Shown: positions 11,905-23,166 of the stretch, piece by piece
Layout of the letters: each line of letters begins with the position of its first letter
Numbering within the stretch: the first letter of the stretch is position 1
Assembly: GCA_021292165.1 (NCBI GenBank)
Contig: CM037876.1
Location: 282,570,521-282,634,520, forward strand
Origin: Shinisaurus crocodilurus
Lineage: Eukaryota; Chordata; Lepidosauria; Squamata; Shinisauridae
DNA: 64,000 nt
Reading direction: 5' to 3'
Position numbers and translations under genes: made by a program
The notes under the pieces: generated by a model
The model's database searches: none
What the model saw: the letters and a program-made list of their open reading frames with translations, nothing else
What the model was told of the DNA's origin: nothing

Positions 11905-12860
11905 GGCAACTGTTTACTGTCAGGCTTGGTTCCTGGCACCTTCTGGCAAGATGACATAAATCACTGTTTACAATGAAACTCTTTATTGCAGTAGATTAAG
12001 TTACACAAATCAGCTTTCCAGAGTTTCATGGCAAAATTTACAGCGCTTAAACTCCTTAGTAAATCAAATAGCTTTTACGAAAGCTATTGGCACACTGCTT
12101 GGTTCAGGAAACAGTCTCAAGTCTAGATTTCATTCAGAGTCATAATCCCAGCATCAAATTGCAAGTCAGAGTCTGACATTATAAAGGGCCGGTTTGCACG
12201 ACCCAGGCTGTGAGCGGGAAAGGCACCAGGGGGCAGACCCCACAGTCCCCGCACCGCAGTGTGGGCCTCCCGGCGCTAGGGGGCAGCGGCTCGGGATGCC
12301 CAGAGGGGCCGTTTGCCCCTACAGGCCGGAACGGCCGCAGCTCCGGCCACTCTGGGCTGCTGCCTCTGCGGGCCCCGTGGGACGGCCACCCGCTGTTCGC
12401 ACAGCAGGGTGGCCACACGCGGTAGGGGCTTACCCCTCTACTGCCCATGGTCACTTTGCACGCGACCTGCACGTGGCCGTCCCGCGGGGGCGCCCCTGGT
12501 CGGCATTTGCATGACACGGGAACCACGGGGGACTTCTGCTCCCCCGTGGTTCCCGTGTCATGCAAACACGCCCAAAGTCATGGCAGATGAGTTCACAGAT
12601 TTACAATAAATCCAGGCAAGGAAATATTCTGAGCACTAAAGGCATTGATCTCAGCAAAAGCTCTTCAGCTTGTACATCAGTTTAAATACAGTGGAGGGAC
12701 TACTAGCGTTCATCTGGCGACCTATCCCGACAGGGAAATCTAGCCCTTAAGTGAGCAGAACATCGAAGAGTTGACGTGTTAATCTGAAACCCCCTCCCCT
12801 TCAGATTACCCCACTGCCTGGTTTCAACATTCCCAGGCTGTAAATCAGAGGCTTGATTTA
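11905..12860 (-). mobile_element. Candidate old LTR-type repeat with nested insertions
   Basis: The stretch starting tgtcaggcttggttcc, with a reversed polyadenylation-like tttatt (11975) and sequence that appears to resume at 15390-15545, looks like a - strand solo LTR. It is interrupted by the GC-rich TIR element (12186-12573), the 136-bp hAT MITE and the L2. Boundaries and class are weakly supported. Confidence 0.3.
12186..12573. mobile_element. 388-bp GC-rich TIR element with terminal hairpin
   Basis: The left end GGGCCGGTTTGCACGACC and the reversed right end GGGCGTGTTTGCATGACA are imperfect inverted repeats, each flanked by aaa. Near the right end, 12505-12566 forms a long hairpin whose stem reads catgacacgggaaccacggg. 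The core is strongly CpG-rich. GGGC ends with a 3-bp duplication suggest a PIF/Harbinger-like non-autonomous element, but this is inference. Confidence 0.6.
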
Positions 12861-12863
12861 AAG

Positions 12864-12999
12864 CAGGGCTCTCCAGCCTTGGGTCCCCAGATGTTGCTGG
12901 ACTACAGCTCCCAGAATCCCTTGCCATTAGCCATGCTGGCAGGGTATGCTGGGAGCTGTAGGCCAGCAACATCTGGGGACCCAAGGCTGGAGAGCCCTG
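12864..12999. mobile_element. 136-bp hAT-type MITE, copy 1
   Basis: The ends are CAGGGCTCTCCAGCCTTGGG and its inverse, flanked by atttaaag and ctttaaag (7 of 8 bases equal). The interior is nearly a full palindrome around agctcccagaatcccttgcc. A same-length copy is at 33890-34025. Ends beginning CAG with an 8-bp duplication are the hAT signature. Confidence 0.85.
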
Positions 13000-13015
13000 C
13001 TTTAAAGCCTTACCT

Positions 13016-15390
13016 TGGCACCGGACTTGGTTTTCGTTTCTGGAGAGGGGGGAAATGATCTGGAAATCGGGGGTATATCCACCACCCCCTTGTCACGGTC
13101 AGATCACTATCTGGTGGGGTTGGATTTCTCAGTGCCACAACCCCTCTGCAGGGGTGAGGGACCTATTAGAATGGTCCGCCCCAGGCATCTTATGGATCCG
13201 GATGGATTCCTGAACATGCTTGGGTAGCTCGGTCGAGACCCTGGTGGACGATTGGAATGCTGCAATCACCAGGACATTAGACTGAGTTGCCCCGAAGCGC
13301 CCTCTTCACCTGAACAGAGCTCGCACGGCACCATGGTTTACTCCATTGTTGCGAGCTCTGAAACGGGAGGTGAGAAGGCTCGAGCGCTGATGGTGTAAAT
13401 CCCGCTTCGGACACAGGTTAGAGCTGCATCCTTGGCCTACCAGGTGGTGGTGAAGGCAGCAAAAAAGAATTTCTATGCTGCCTCCATCGCAGTCTGCGGG
13501 GTGCTGCCCCAGGAGGCTGTTCCAGGTGGTCCAGAGCCTTGTCGGTCCAGTTGCTCCGGATCCGTTGGAACAGTCAAAAGCCTCCTGTGAGGCTTTAGCG
13601 AAGCACTTCGCAGATAAAATCGATCGGATTAAGAGTGGGATTTCGTATGTCGTGGACACAGGGAATGAGCGGGAGGAGGCCAATTGTAGACCGGTTTGTG
13701 GGATCGGTTCCAGCTTCTTCCTTCTGATGAAGTGGATAAGGTGCTTTCATCTGTGAGGCCGACCACCTGCTTATTTGATCCTTGCCTGTCCTGGCTCATC
13801 ATGAGCTGCAGGGAGGGACTGGGTGAGGGGATCAAGGCGGTAGAGGGAGTGATGCCATCAGCCCTTAAGGAGGCAGTAATAAGACCGCTTCTAAAGAAGC
13901 CCTCCTTGGATCCCCAAGATCTAAACAACTTTTGCCCAGTCTCCAATTGCCAATTCTGGGCAAGGTGATTGAGCGGGTGGTGGGGGTTTAGTTGAAAGCA
14001 CACTTGGATGAAGCCAATTATTTAGATCCATGCCAGTAGGGCTTCAGGCCTGGACATGGGACGGAAACGGCCTTGGTCACCTTGGTGGATGATATGAGAA
14101 GGGCTTTGGACAGGGGCGAATGCTATTTTCTAGTCCTCCTCAATCTCACAACGGCTTTTGATACCGTTGACCATGGTATCCTCCTGGACCGCCTGGAGGG
14201 GTTGGGCGTGGGAGGCACTGTATTGCAGTGGTTCCAGTCCTTCCTCTCTGGAAGGTACCAGAGGGTGGTTCTCGAGGAGGAGGCCTTGGACCCTCGGCTG
14301 CTCACTTGTGGGGTGCCGCAGGGTTCCATCCTCTCCCCGATGCTATTCAATATTTACCTAAAGCCGCTGGGAGCTATCATCAGGAGGTTTGGGGTGCGCT
14401 GTCATCAATATGCAGATGACACGCAGCTCTACCTCTCCTTCAAGTCCTCACCGAGGTTGGCTGTTGAGACCCTGTCCAAGTGCCTGGAGTCAGTGGGTGG
14501 CTGGATGGGAAGGAACATGCTGAGGCTGAACCCTGACAAGACCGAGGTACTTCTGGTGGGAGACAAGGGGAGGTTAGGGGATGTTGACCTGGTACTGAAT
14601 GGGGTATATCTGCCCCTGAAAGACCAGGTCCGCAGTTTGGGAGTCATTCTAGACTCCCAGCTGTCCATGGAGGCTCAAGTGTTAGCTGTGAGCCGGGCGG
14701 CGCTGTACCAACTCCATCTGATACGGCAGCTGCGCCCCTACCTTCCTAATCATCTGCTCCCATCGGTGGTTCATGCCTTGGTCTCCTCTCGCCTAGACTA
14801 CTGTAATGCGCTCTACGTGGGGTTACCCTGGAAGACGGTTTGGAAGCTACAGCTGGTACAGAACACGGCGGCTCGCCTGGTTAAAGGCAGCCACCAGCGA
14901 GATCACATCACTCCGGTGCTCAAGGAGTTGCACTGGCTACCAGTTGCTTGCCGGGCCGAATTCAAGGTGTTGGTTTTGACCCTTTAAAACCCTATACAGC
15001 TCCGGTCCAGCTTATCTCAAGGAGCGCCTCCAGCAGCATCAAGTAGGCTGCTCAACAAGATCTGCCACGGACGGCCTTCTCCTTTTCCCATCAGCCAGAG
15101 CAGCCAGGCTGGTGGGGACTAGGAAGAGGGCCTTTTCTGTGGCAGCCCCCAAGTTATGGAACTCCCTCCCCAGCGACCTTCGCCATGCCCCCTCCCTGAT
15201 GAACTTCCGCCACTCACTAAAAACATGGCTTTTCAGGCGGAAATATGGGGTGGGTTAGGATTTTTTAAAACACTGATATTGTTTTAATTGTGTTTTACCA
15301 TGATTGTACATCGCCCAGGGTGGCCGGGTTGCCGGCCAGATGGGCGATTTAAAAATATATAAATAAACAAATAAATAAATAAATAAATTG
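13016..15390 (+). mobile_element. L2-clade LINE, 5'-truncated, degraded coding
   Basis: The element runs from within ORF2 (a segment like VGLDF and SRSDHYLVG near 13095) through the reverse transcriptase and C-terminal domain to an L2-type 3' end with cgcccagggtggccggg and a tail of AAAT repeats at 15357-15388. The 5' portion (13016-14070) is broken by frameshifts and stops. The reverse-transcriptase part is open. The 136-bp hAT MITE abuts its left end. Confidence 0.88.
14073..14987 (+). pseudogene. L2 reverse-transcriptase ORF fragment (304 codons, motif A mutated)
   Basis: This open frame carries reverse-transcriptase motifs in order: LLNLTTAFDTVDH (residues 22-34), CGVPQGSILSPMLF (79-92) and YADDTQLYLSF (113-123). 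The C-terminal LINE domain follows (SRLDYCNALYVGLP, KLQLVQNTAARL, LHWLPV). The catalytic Asp expected in motif A (LLDLSxAFD, as in the sister element at 34140) is Asn here, so the enzyme would be dead even though the frame is open. It lacks the N-terminal endonuclease, and upstream sequence is frameshifted. It is a transposon relic and not a host gene. The start Met is internal to the family protein. Confidence 0.85.
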
Positions 15391-16470
15391 AGTTTCACCT
15401 TCTCTGGCCTGTAATCAGATGGGAAGTCAGGCTGTGCCAAGCTCACAGGCCTTGAGCTTTCCACAACTGTACTGGATTCAAAATCATCGTGGTCTGATTC
15501 TGAATCAGCCCCTGGCTCCAAAGTAGTAGGGTCCACAATGGCACTTGGACTAGTCCCAACAGTTTACCCTGTTGGGAGCCTGCCCCTTCACGATTGGCTA
15601 TGCTGGCTAGGGCTGATGGGAGTTGGAGGCTAAAACATCTGAAGAGCCACAAGTTGCCCACCCCTGCCATAGTAGGTTTCAATCCCTACCCCGCCCCCCT
15701 TCCCATTTTGGTGTGTTCCCCCACTGAGCTTCCAGGCAGGTCCTGGTGCTGGTTCTTGTGAAGTTCCTGTTGTGGTTTCCATTTTTTCCTTGTGCCAAAA
15801 GTTCACTCCTGTCATACAAATGCAGTTGTTTTCCCTCAGCAGGACTTGAACGCTTTTCATGGGGAGGCCATGGACTCTTCAAAAACAGGCTGGCTGCCTC
15901 CTGATGGAGCTGGCTGGATGCTGTGATAGGGATGTCTGCCCTTCTCTATATGACCCTGTATGTTTGCTTCTTAAAACAGTGGCTTTTTAAGGGTGTTTGT
16001 CTTGCAAGCTGATTTGAATCCCCACCTGCAGGGAACGCTGGCACGATGACAGTCTGCACCGAAGAGGGTGCTGTGGTGTCTTTGTGGCTGCCAACTTGTA
16101 TTTTGTATGTATGCTGGATAGAGTGATGACATTGCCATGCAACACCAACATTGCCATGGGTGCAGTGGAAATGACTGGCAGTGTTGCTGTGCTGCCTCTT
16201 GTTTTAAAGTGGCATTGTTTTCTTGTCTAATTTGCTGCTGAGAGTTCATAGAATCTCATTGACACTGCTGGAATTACACTGACATTAGAGGATGCTGAGA
16301 TCGCCCAACCCATTGCATTCTGTGCCTTGTGTCTAGTGGAGTTTAACAGAGTTTAGCAGAGAGTGGGAAATTCCTAAGTATCAATATGAAGTGAGTACAT
16401 TGACCTCCCCGCTCCTGATGCTGACTGTTTAGCTTAGAACAGAGGCGAGGAAGGGGAGGCATGATAGAGA
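15391..16470. other. Intron 1 segment with half-MITE and LTR-like remnants
   Basis: 15391-15545 resembles old LTR-like sequence that continues from 12860. 15583-15670 holds half of a palindromic hAT MITE (gggctgatgggagttggagg). The rest is unrecognised. Confidence 0.4.
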
Positions 16471-16474
16471 TGTA

Positions 16475-16622
16475 CAAAATTTACCATGGTGTAGAGAAAG
16501 TGGCATAGGGAGGCACTCATGTCCTACTTGTGGGTTTCCCAGGGGAATCTGGTTGGCCACTGTGTAAACACAATGCTGGACAAGATGGACCCTTGGTCTG
16601 ATCCGGCAGGGCTCTTCTTATG
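16475..16622 (+). mobile_element. CR1-type LINE 3' end, internally deleted
   Basis: accatggtgtagagaaagtg is followed directly by ctcatgtcctacttgtgggt and ggttggccactgtgtaaaca. Comparison with 3900-4555 shows that about 330 bases between these blocks are missing. It ends ggcagggctcttcttatg. Confidence 0.75.
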
Positions 16623-16629
16623 CCTGGTC

Positions 16630-17730
16630 CCTGTGGGCTCCATGGCTTCTACAGTGGCTATCTAAGTTGTTTTCCTTCTCACTGGCTCCCTCCCCACCTT
16701 TCTGGCCAAAACCTCATTTTCCCTTGTCTTCTTTGTTGTCAGATGTATGTTCTTGCATTTAGCTTATTGAAATTCTCTGTTAAACTATACTTGGCAAGGC
16801 ACAAATGCAATTGACAAGGCACATAATGATGTAGGCTGGTATCTTCTTTCCACGTGCTTGAAATTGCTTGTGGAAGGGCTCGAACACTCCATACAACCCA
16901 GTGGTCTTGCTAAAATGAATTGAAATACATTTCCCCTTTTGTTTGGAATTGAGCATCCAGGTCTCTCTCCCTCCCTTCCTCTCTCTTAACGTAACTAAGA
17001 AACTGGAGCAAAATAAACCTCTTGTGCTTGGTTGCAAGGTCATGGTAGATGCTTGGGAGATCAACAGACTGTGAATACTGCAATATTTTCTCAGTAGTCG
17101 CATTTGCAAGCCTGTCTTGACATGCAGGTTACACACGCAAGTATCACACACACACAAGTATATCGTAATGAAGATTCATTGGCTTCCACCAAGGGCAGAC
17201 ACAGCTTCTTATGAACTGATGAACTGAAACTGTTTGTTTTAGTATAAAAAACAATTGTACATAAAACACATTTTAGTATAAAACAATAACTACAGCCATT
17301 TTAACAGTAACACAACAAGGGGTTCTTCCCACAGTGCCGCTTGGAGGCAGATGGCCCCTCCTATAAATATTCATTCTTTGATCACTTCCGTACTGTTGTA
17401 TGCACTTTGCCACAAAGTGAGGGAGTGTGATTTGGCATAAGCCATCTGTGCCATTAGCTGAGCCTGACAGAGGCCTTCCTCCCTTTCTCCTGCCCCGTGG
17501 ATGAAAGACAGATAGAGCTTTCTCTCATCACTGAAACTTCTCAGTTCTCACCGAGGGAGTAAACCAGTGTCTGGGCTATAGCACTTAAGACTACAAGTGA
17601 GGGCACACATGACTGAATTTAGGGCTTCCGTCAGCATCATCCTTGGGCAGTTGCCAGGGCCCACTGCTGATGCCTGCCATTGACCATCCTTACATATATA
17701 TTTTTCTGGCCTAGGACTCCAAGCAGCCAC
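16630..17730. other. Intron 1 segment, no recognised feature
   Basis: No exon, RNA gene or transposon end was recognised. A short TA/ATA tract lies at 17690-17702. Confidence 0.4.
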
Positions 17731-17737
17731 CATTTTA

Positions 17738-18112
17738 GGACCAAACTAAATGTTGTCGTAACCATGCATAGTGGAGCTATGCATGATAGTATTACTTACT
17801 CCTGCATAAGCGCACATAGCCCCGATTGGGACACTCTGGGAGCAGGGGTTAAAACTTCCCCCTACCCATCGCCCTCTAAATTCCACATACACCCCATGGA
17901 ACTTGTTTTTTTTTCTTCCTCTCCAACACCCCCCCCCCCCTGTGCATCTGTGGGATTTCAGAAGAAACAGGTGGGGGAAGGTTTAAATCCCCCCTTCTGA
18001 GAGCCCCATTATCCTATTTCAAACCGGAGCTGTGCATGCTTACACAAGAGTAGGGAAAACCAATCACGCATAGCCACACTATGTGTGATAAGGAGAACGT
18101 TTAGTTTGGCCT
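17738..18112. mobile_element. 375-bp palindromic MITE (Harbinger-like)
   Basis: The left end GGACCAAACTAAATGTTGTC and the right end reversed (AGGCCAAACTAAACGTTCTC) are inverted and flanked by tta at both sides. Inner blocks (accatgcatagtgg and ccacactatgtgtgat) continue the symmetry. No coding capacity was seen. Confidence 0.65.
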
Positions 18113-18119
18113 TTAGTTT

Positions 18120-18615
18120 CCCATAATGGCTGCCTATTAGCTACCAAGCCAAGTTCGAGGTTATGGTATTGTCATACAAAGCTCTAAACAACTTAGGATC
18201 AGGATACCTAGCAGACCACCTTCCCTTGTATATACCCAACCCAACCGACCATTAAGATAATCAGAGGAGGCCTTGCTGGTCGGAATGTCGTCCTGCAATA
18301 TTTTGACGGCAGGCCTTCCCGGCAGCAGCACCCACCCTGTGGAAAAAACTCCCTCATGCAGTTTGGCAGACAGAAAATCTGCCATCTTTTAAATGCCTCT
18401 TGAAAATGCACCTGTTCACCCAGGCTTTCCCTGGCCCACAATTAAATGAACCATGCTGTCCCATTTTTACTGCTTCTGTGCTGCTGTGTATTATTGTGTA
18501 TTGTTGTTGTTGTTGTAATTATATTGTATTAAAATTGTATTTTAAATGTGCTTTTAATTGTGATTTTAATATTTATATGGAAACCGCTTAAATATTTTTC
18601 TTAATATTTAGCGGT
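18120..18615 (+). mobile_element. L2-type LINE 3' fragment
   Basis: Broken frames encode the LINE C-terminal tail (sequence around gctgcctattagctaccaag and gtggaaaaaactccctcatg). They run into a T-rich 3' UTR with GTT repeats and a terminal gcggtatacaaatg. It is a 5'-truncated, old copy. Confidence 0.7.
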
Positions 18616-19725
18616 ATACAAATGACCTAGTGTTGCTCTGAGGAACTGTGGGAAATTTAAGAGTTGGCAAGGCCTGGCTCTGCTTAAGAGTGCTAATACC
18701 ATAGTCAGGAGGTAAGCCCGCCAGGGTCTGCTGACAGGGGAGGGTGTCAAGCAGAGGACATTTTGCCCAGGGCCTCTTCAGATCTGGAGCCAACTCTGAC
18801 TGAATTCTTTGTTCAATAGATGTTAGGTAGATGGGTTTTTAGCCTTCTTGCTGACATGTAAGCTTAATTTGTGAAGAGATGTTTTTGTTTGCTTGTATGG
18901 AGGAGTGTTATGTGAGCCCCCACCTGCAGTCTGAAGTGTTTCGGCTCAGAAATTTGTTTAGCACATCAGTGAGAGAAGTAGTGCGAAGCTTCTGGAGCCA
19001 TGCTGGAAATACAGATGGCAACCCCAGTGAAAACACATGTGATGAATTAAAAGTTTTAGCAACAGCCAATCTGAATTCAGCGAGAAGCAGCAAAGGTCTA
19101 TTACTGGATCCACAATTGCCAGTTCTCTAAGGATTCCAGTCTTTTGCCAGTTCAGTTGTGAAGTAATAAAAAGAATACTGATTTAAAGATAAAATAAAAC
19201 AAAGGAAGATAATATGACCAAATATGTGGCCCCTTTACTCACCCAGTACAGATTTTTAAATATGACCCTTTTTTAAAATCATAATCAATTCATTCCATTC
19301 TAAGTTGTTCACTGAATATAAAAGCAATAGCAATAATAATTTTTGGCTTTTGTAAAATGTTCAGTGGTTAATAATAAAATACAAAAAGCAAAACTCAAAG
19401 CAATTAACATAAAACAGATGGAAGTATAAGGTTTTTTTATTTTGTTTTTTGCCAAAATTATTTGAAGAATAGTGCCAAGTGAGAGTGGACATGTAAAGAA
19501 AGATAATGTAATTTAATTTCTTTGTCATGGGCTGTAAAAGAGGCCATGGCGGAAGAGAGAGGTTGCATTTTTGTATTTTAGCCCTATGTAATCCACTCTA
19601 GAAATCTGCTAGTTGAAGGGTAGGGTAAGAAATTATCTCAATAAATATAATAACCACTGTGCAATTTACTTTCTCTGGATACACAGATGGTGGCAACAGG
19701 AAGGACTGCCTTTTATTAGCTTCAG
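18616..19725. other. Intron 1 segment, AT-rich, no recognised feature
   Basis: No exon or RNA gene was seen. 19310-19420 may be an old LINE tail (gcttttgtaaaatgttcagt). Confidence 0.35.
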
Positions 19726-20075
19726 GTGGCTTCTCAACTATGGTCTTTACTGGAGAAGACAGATCTGATGTCCGTTATTCATGCCCTTGTTACATCTAGA
19801 CTGGATTACTGTGCTGAAAACAGCCCAGAAACTTCAGTTGAAGAAGAATACTACTGCCAGATAGTTATCTAGTGCTTAAAGATAGGAACATATCACTCCG
19901 ATCTTATTTTGTCTGCATTGGTTGCCCATTTGTTTCCAGACTGAATTTAAAGTACTTGGTATCGATCTTTAAAGACCTAAGAAAGAAACCCTATGGCCCC
20001 TGGGAGAGCATCCCAGTCCCAGAGACTATAAGATATTGTGGAGTTCCCCCTCCAAGGTTGTATACACTGCTATGA
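19726..20075 (+). mobile_element. L2-type LINE C-terminal fragment (degraded)
   Basis: The phrases catgcccttgttacatctag, actggattactgtgctg and ggttgcccatttgtttccag correspond to VxSRLDYC and LHWLPV of the LINE C-terminal domain. Indels have broken the frame. Confidence 0.6.
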
Positions 20076-20479
20076 CCTTGGGAGGGGGGATCTGAATGGG
20101 GATTCCCTTCCTTCCTGCCTTGCAGTTGGAAAGCACCACAGCAGCTTCCTCCAGTGAAATGAATCAGGCACTCTGCACATTAAAATAAACTCTTTTCTGC
20201 GTGCAACGGAGGACACACAGGAGTTTGAACTGGGGTGACCATCTCCAGATTCCTGATTATTTTCTTCAATCAGACTGCAAAGATCAGGTCACCTTAGGCA
20301 TGCAAAAGCAGAGGGAAGAAATATCTTCCATATTATGAATGCCACAGGTAGACATAATCTATTTGGAGAACCATAGTGTTGGAAGGTACCTTGGAAATCA
20401 TCTAGTCCAACCTCCTGCCCAGAGTAGCTTTGTCTTTTTTCAATTTTAATGTTTGGGCCAAGATTATTTAAGTTTAATT

Positions 20480-20960
20480 TTACTTTTGTTTATTATTTAT
20501 ATCATTTTTTCCTATTAAAATCACAATCAAAGCAGCTTCCAAGGAAAATCAAAACTACAACAAAATAAAAACAAAGCAATGTAAAGCAAGCAATATTAAA
20601 ACAATAAAATGGCAGCAGTTAAAATATCAGAAAGCCAGCTGTATTAAATTTTTCAGCAATTAAGGGCACAGTCCTATGCATGTTTAGACAGAACTCCCTG
20701 GGTTTTGTAGGCCTTTTTCTGTCTAAACATGCATAGGATTGCACCCCAACTCAAAAGTTATAGAACAGGAGATCACAGATGAAAAGCTACCTGAAATGAA
20801 AGGTTCTTTCTTTACCAGAAGAGAGTCCCACAATCTTGGTGCAACCACCAAGAAGGCCCTCTCTCACAAACCCACCTTCCTGGTTTCATATCAGGTTGTG
20901 GCAGAAAGCGGGGCCTCTGAGGCCAATCCTGAAGGTTGGGCAGGTTCGTGCATGAGCAGG
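20480..20960 (-). mobile_element. L2-type LINE 3' fragment with nested MITE
   Basis: The + strand shows a reversed LINE tail (tttatatcattttttcctat, cagcttccaaggaaaatc) and then reversed coding end (caatcttggtgcaaccacca, agaaggccctctctcac). The small MITE at 20664-20746 interrupts it. Confidence 0.6.
20664..20746. mobile_element. Harbinger-like short MITE
   Basis: The ends GGGCACAGTCCTATGCATGT and the inverse of GCATAGGATTGCACCC are inverted repeats, with inner gtttagacag and ctgtctaaac. The family recurs at 44295, 54970, 60896 and 63202. Confidence 0.75.
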
Positions 20961-21345
20961 CAGTAACCTAGTCCTAAGCCGTGGACAGAGCATTCCTATG
21001 GGCATCCAGGGAGCACTCCAGAGATGCTCCGATGCCTTTGGCTGGCAGTCCCAGCAGGCAGGAAACAAGGAGCGATCCGCTCCATGTCTTCGGATTCCGT
21101 AGATCCTTTTGAGGAGTCGAGTCATCGGGTAGACAGAGTGGGAGGCTTTAGGATCCTGTGGATTCTCAGCTCCTCCCCTCCCCACCCACTTCCTCCTATT
21201 TTCATCCTTACAGTAGACCCACATGCACACGTGGATTTGTTCCCTTGAATGGCATGAATGGACCCTTGTGGGATGAGGAGTTCTGTGTGTGAATGTGAGT
21301 ACATTCACCAATAAGAAATGGCTGACTTTAGAACCTGGTTTGCTA

Positions 21346-21549
21346 TAGCCTCTCTCTCTCTCTCTCTCTCTGGGTGTGTGTGTGTGTGTGTGTGTAAGTG
21401 AAGAGCAATATAGTCCCCCCATCCCCAATATCTGTGCCATTTTGTTATCTTGTTAGGTTTAATTAAATGTATTGTTTTTGTTTCTTTTATCTGTTTTTGT
21501 CGTTTTATTGTTCACCGCTCTGGATTCTGCTTGATGTGGAGCGGTATAC

Positions 21550-21611
<62 letters not shown>

Positions 21612-21612
21612 C
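21346..21612. repeat. Microsatellites and a LINE tail
   Basis: (CT)n then (GT)n lies at 21346-21396. 21440-21547 is an L2-like LINE tail ending gagcggtataca, followed by (ATA)n then (ACA)n at 21548-21612. The (ACA)n accounts for a poly-Leu reading frame on the other strand. Confidence 0.8.
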
Positions 21613-21803
21613 TCCTTAGAGCTGTACCATCTTAACACAGGAGTCGCTGACATGGTTCTTTTTTTAAAAAAAAGAAGAAATGATGAACATGAACAAGGTT
21701 AGATCCTTTCTCCCCCATTTTGTAGACTTACAAAAATGTCCTTTCAAGTTTCTACATCTACGCCTCCCCTGATTTATTTATTTTTGAAAGTGGTGAACAC
21801 AGG

Positions 21804-21975
21804 CCTGTGGCTTATGCTGGCTCAGCTTGTCTGAGCATGGAAAGCAAAGCAGGGTCAGGCCTGGTTATTACTTGGATGGGAGACCCCTCCTCTAGTTTCC
21901 TGCATCGAGCAGGGGGTTGGACTCGATAGCCCTGTAGGCTCCTTCCAACTCTATAATCTATGAAATCTATGAAAT
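21804..21975 (+). mobile_element. 5S-headed, CR1-tailed SINE
   Basis: This is the best-preserved copy of the family. The head has cagcttgtctgagcatggaa, agcagggtcaggcctgg and ttacttggatgggagacc. The tail has gcagggggttggactcgata, then ccttccaactctataatc and a short repeat of atctatgaa. Confidence 0.85.
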
Positions 21976-22812
21976 ACAGCTATTTTCCAGCAGCAAGTCT
22001 ATCCCAAAGCACCAAGAGTCCCCCTACCAAATACATTACATGGGGACAGGGAATTGCACAACTGAAGCTAAATCAGAGCTAGTGGAAAACGGAAGGGGCA
22101 AAATACATATTTTTAAAAGAAAAAAAGGGAAATTCTAGGCAGTAGGTGGCAGCAGGTTTCTGAATCTGAGTCCTATATATAACAATATATGTTAGTCTGC
22201 ACATTCCCCCTAAAATGCTCTTTTATCGTTACTTATTTCAAGATTTTGTAAACCCTTTACAGATTGGATATTATGACTCTTAAATTTTACTGTGCAATAT
22301 ATGGTTGTGTGCATTTGTTATATATTTTTCTATTTTCTCTTAAGAGGTTAGAATTCCCTTAGCACAGCAGGTCAGTTGAATATTCACATATCTCGTCTTC
22401 TGTATAAATGATATTTTCTACTGTGCAGACAGGTGCACTTCAGAGCCAAACAAGATCTGATGTTAATCATTTGAAGGCAATTAAAGGGCAAGTTTTTGTT
22501 ATGTAAATAACAGCCCCTAGGAAGTCTAAGCAGCCTCAGGACTGTGGGTGTGAAGAGGGGGAGTTTAACTTTCTTTACCTGCCAAGGTCTTGACAAAAAT
22601 CCTACCTCTGGAGCTGCTGTTTACATGTTCAAGGGAAGCCTTGATTGTGTCAAGGGGTTGGTCATATGTGCCTTTTTCTAGTAATATGGTTAAAGACGTG
22701 GTAGCAAAAAAGCTGTATATTAATATAACATCTTGCCAAAGTAATGTTATGAGGGGGGGAACGGGGGTTAAATATATATATATATTTTTTTAAGGTTATC
22801 CTTATTTGATGT
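21976..22812. other. Intron 1 segment, no recognised feature
   Basis: Unrecognised AT-rich DNA, with a short (TA)n tract at 22770-22782. It ends at the target-site duplication of the large LINE. Confidence 0.4.
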
Positions 22813-23166
22813 GGACTGAATATCATCATCATCATCAGGCGATCACTCGTGACCGAGTAAGATTGTCTTCCAGGATAAAAGGAGGAAATTCTAAAGGAAG
22901 ATTGTGTAGACTCTAGCGATGGGTCCGTAAGTGACTGTGGAGGCCAATTCTTCCCACAGCTTCCCACAGTGAGGACACAGGTTACCAGATGGAAGATGGT
23001 CCTGTGAAGGATTCTTTTGACGTGCTTTTCGCTTAGCACATTTCTCCCTTTCACCTTGCACTCGGGCTTCTTCAAAGTCCATGGAACCTTTGTGAAAGGC
23101 CAACCTCCATTTAGATCGTTCATGGGCCAGAGCTTCCCAGTTTTTGATGCTTATATTGCATTTTTT

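Noticed and set aside
21459..21653. Poly-Leu hydrophobic peptide
   Set aside because: Translation of (ACA)n/(ATA)n trinucleotide repeats after a LINE tail.
21804..21900. Possible 5S rRNA gene
   Set aside because: Only the 3' half is 5S-like and it continues into a CR1 tail. Four dispersed copies show a SINE, not a gene.
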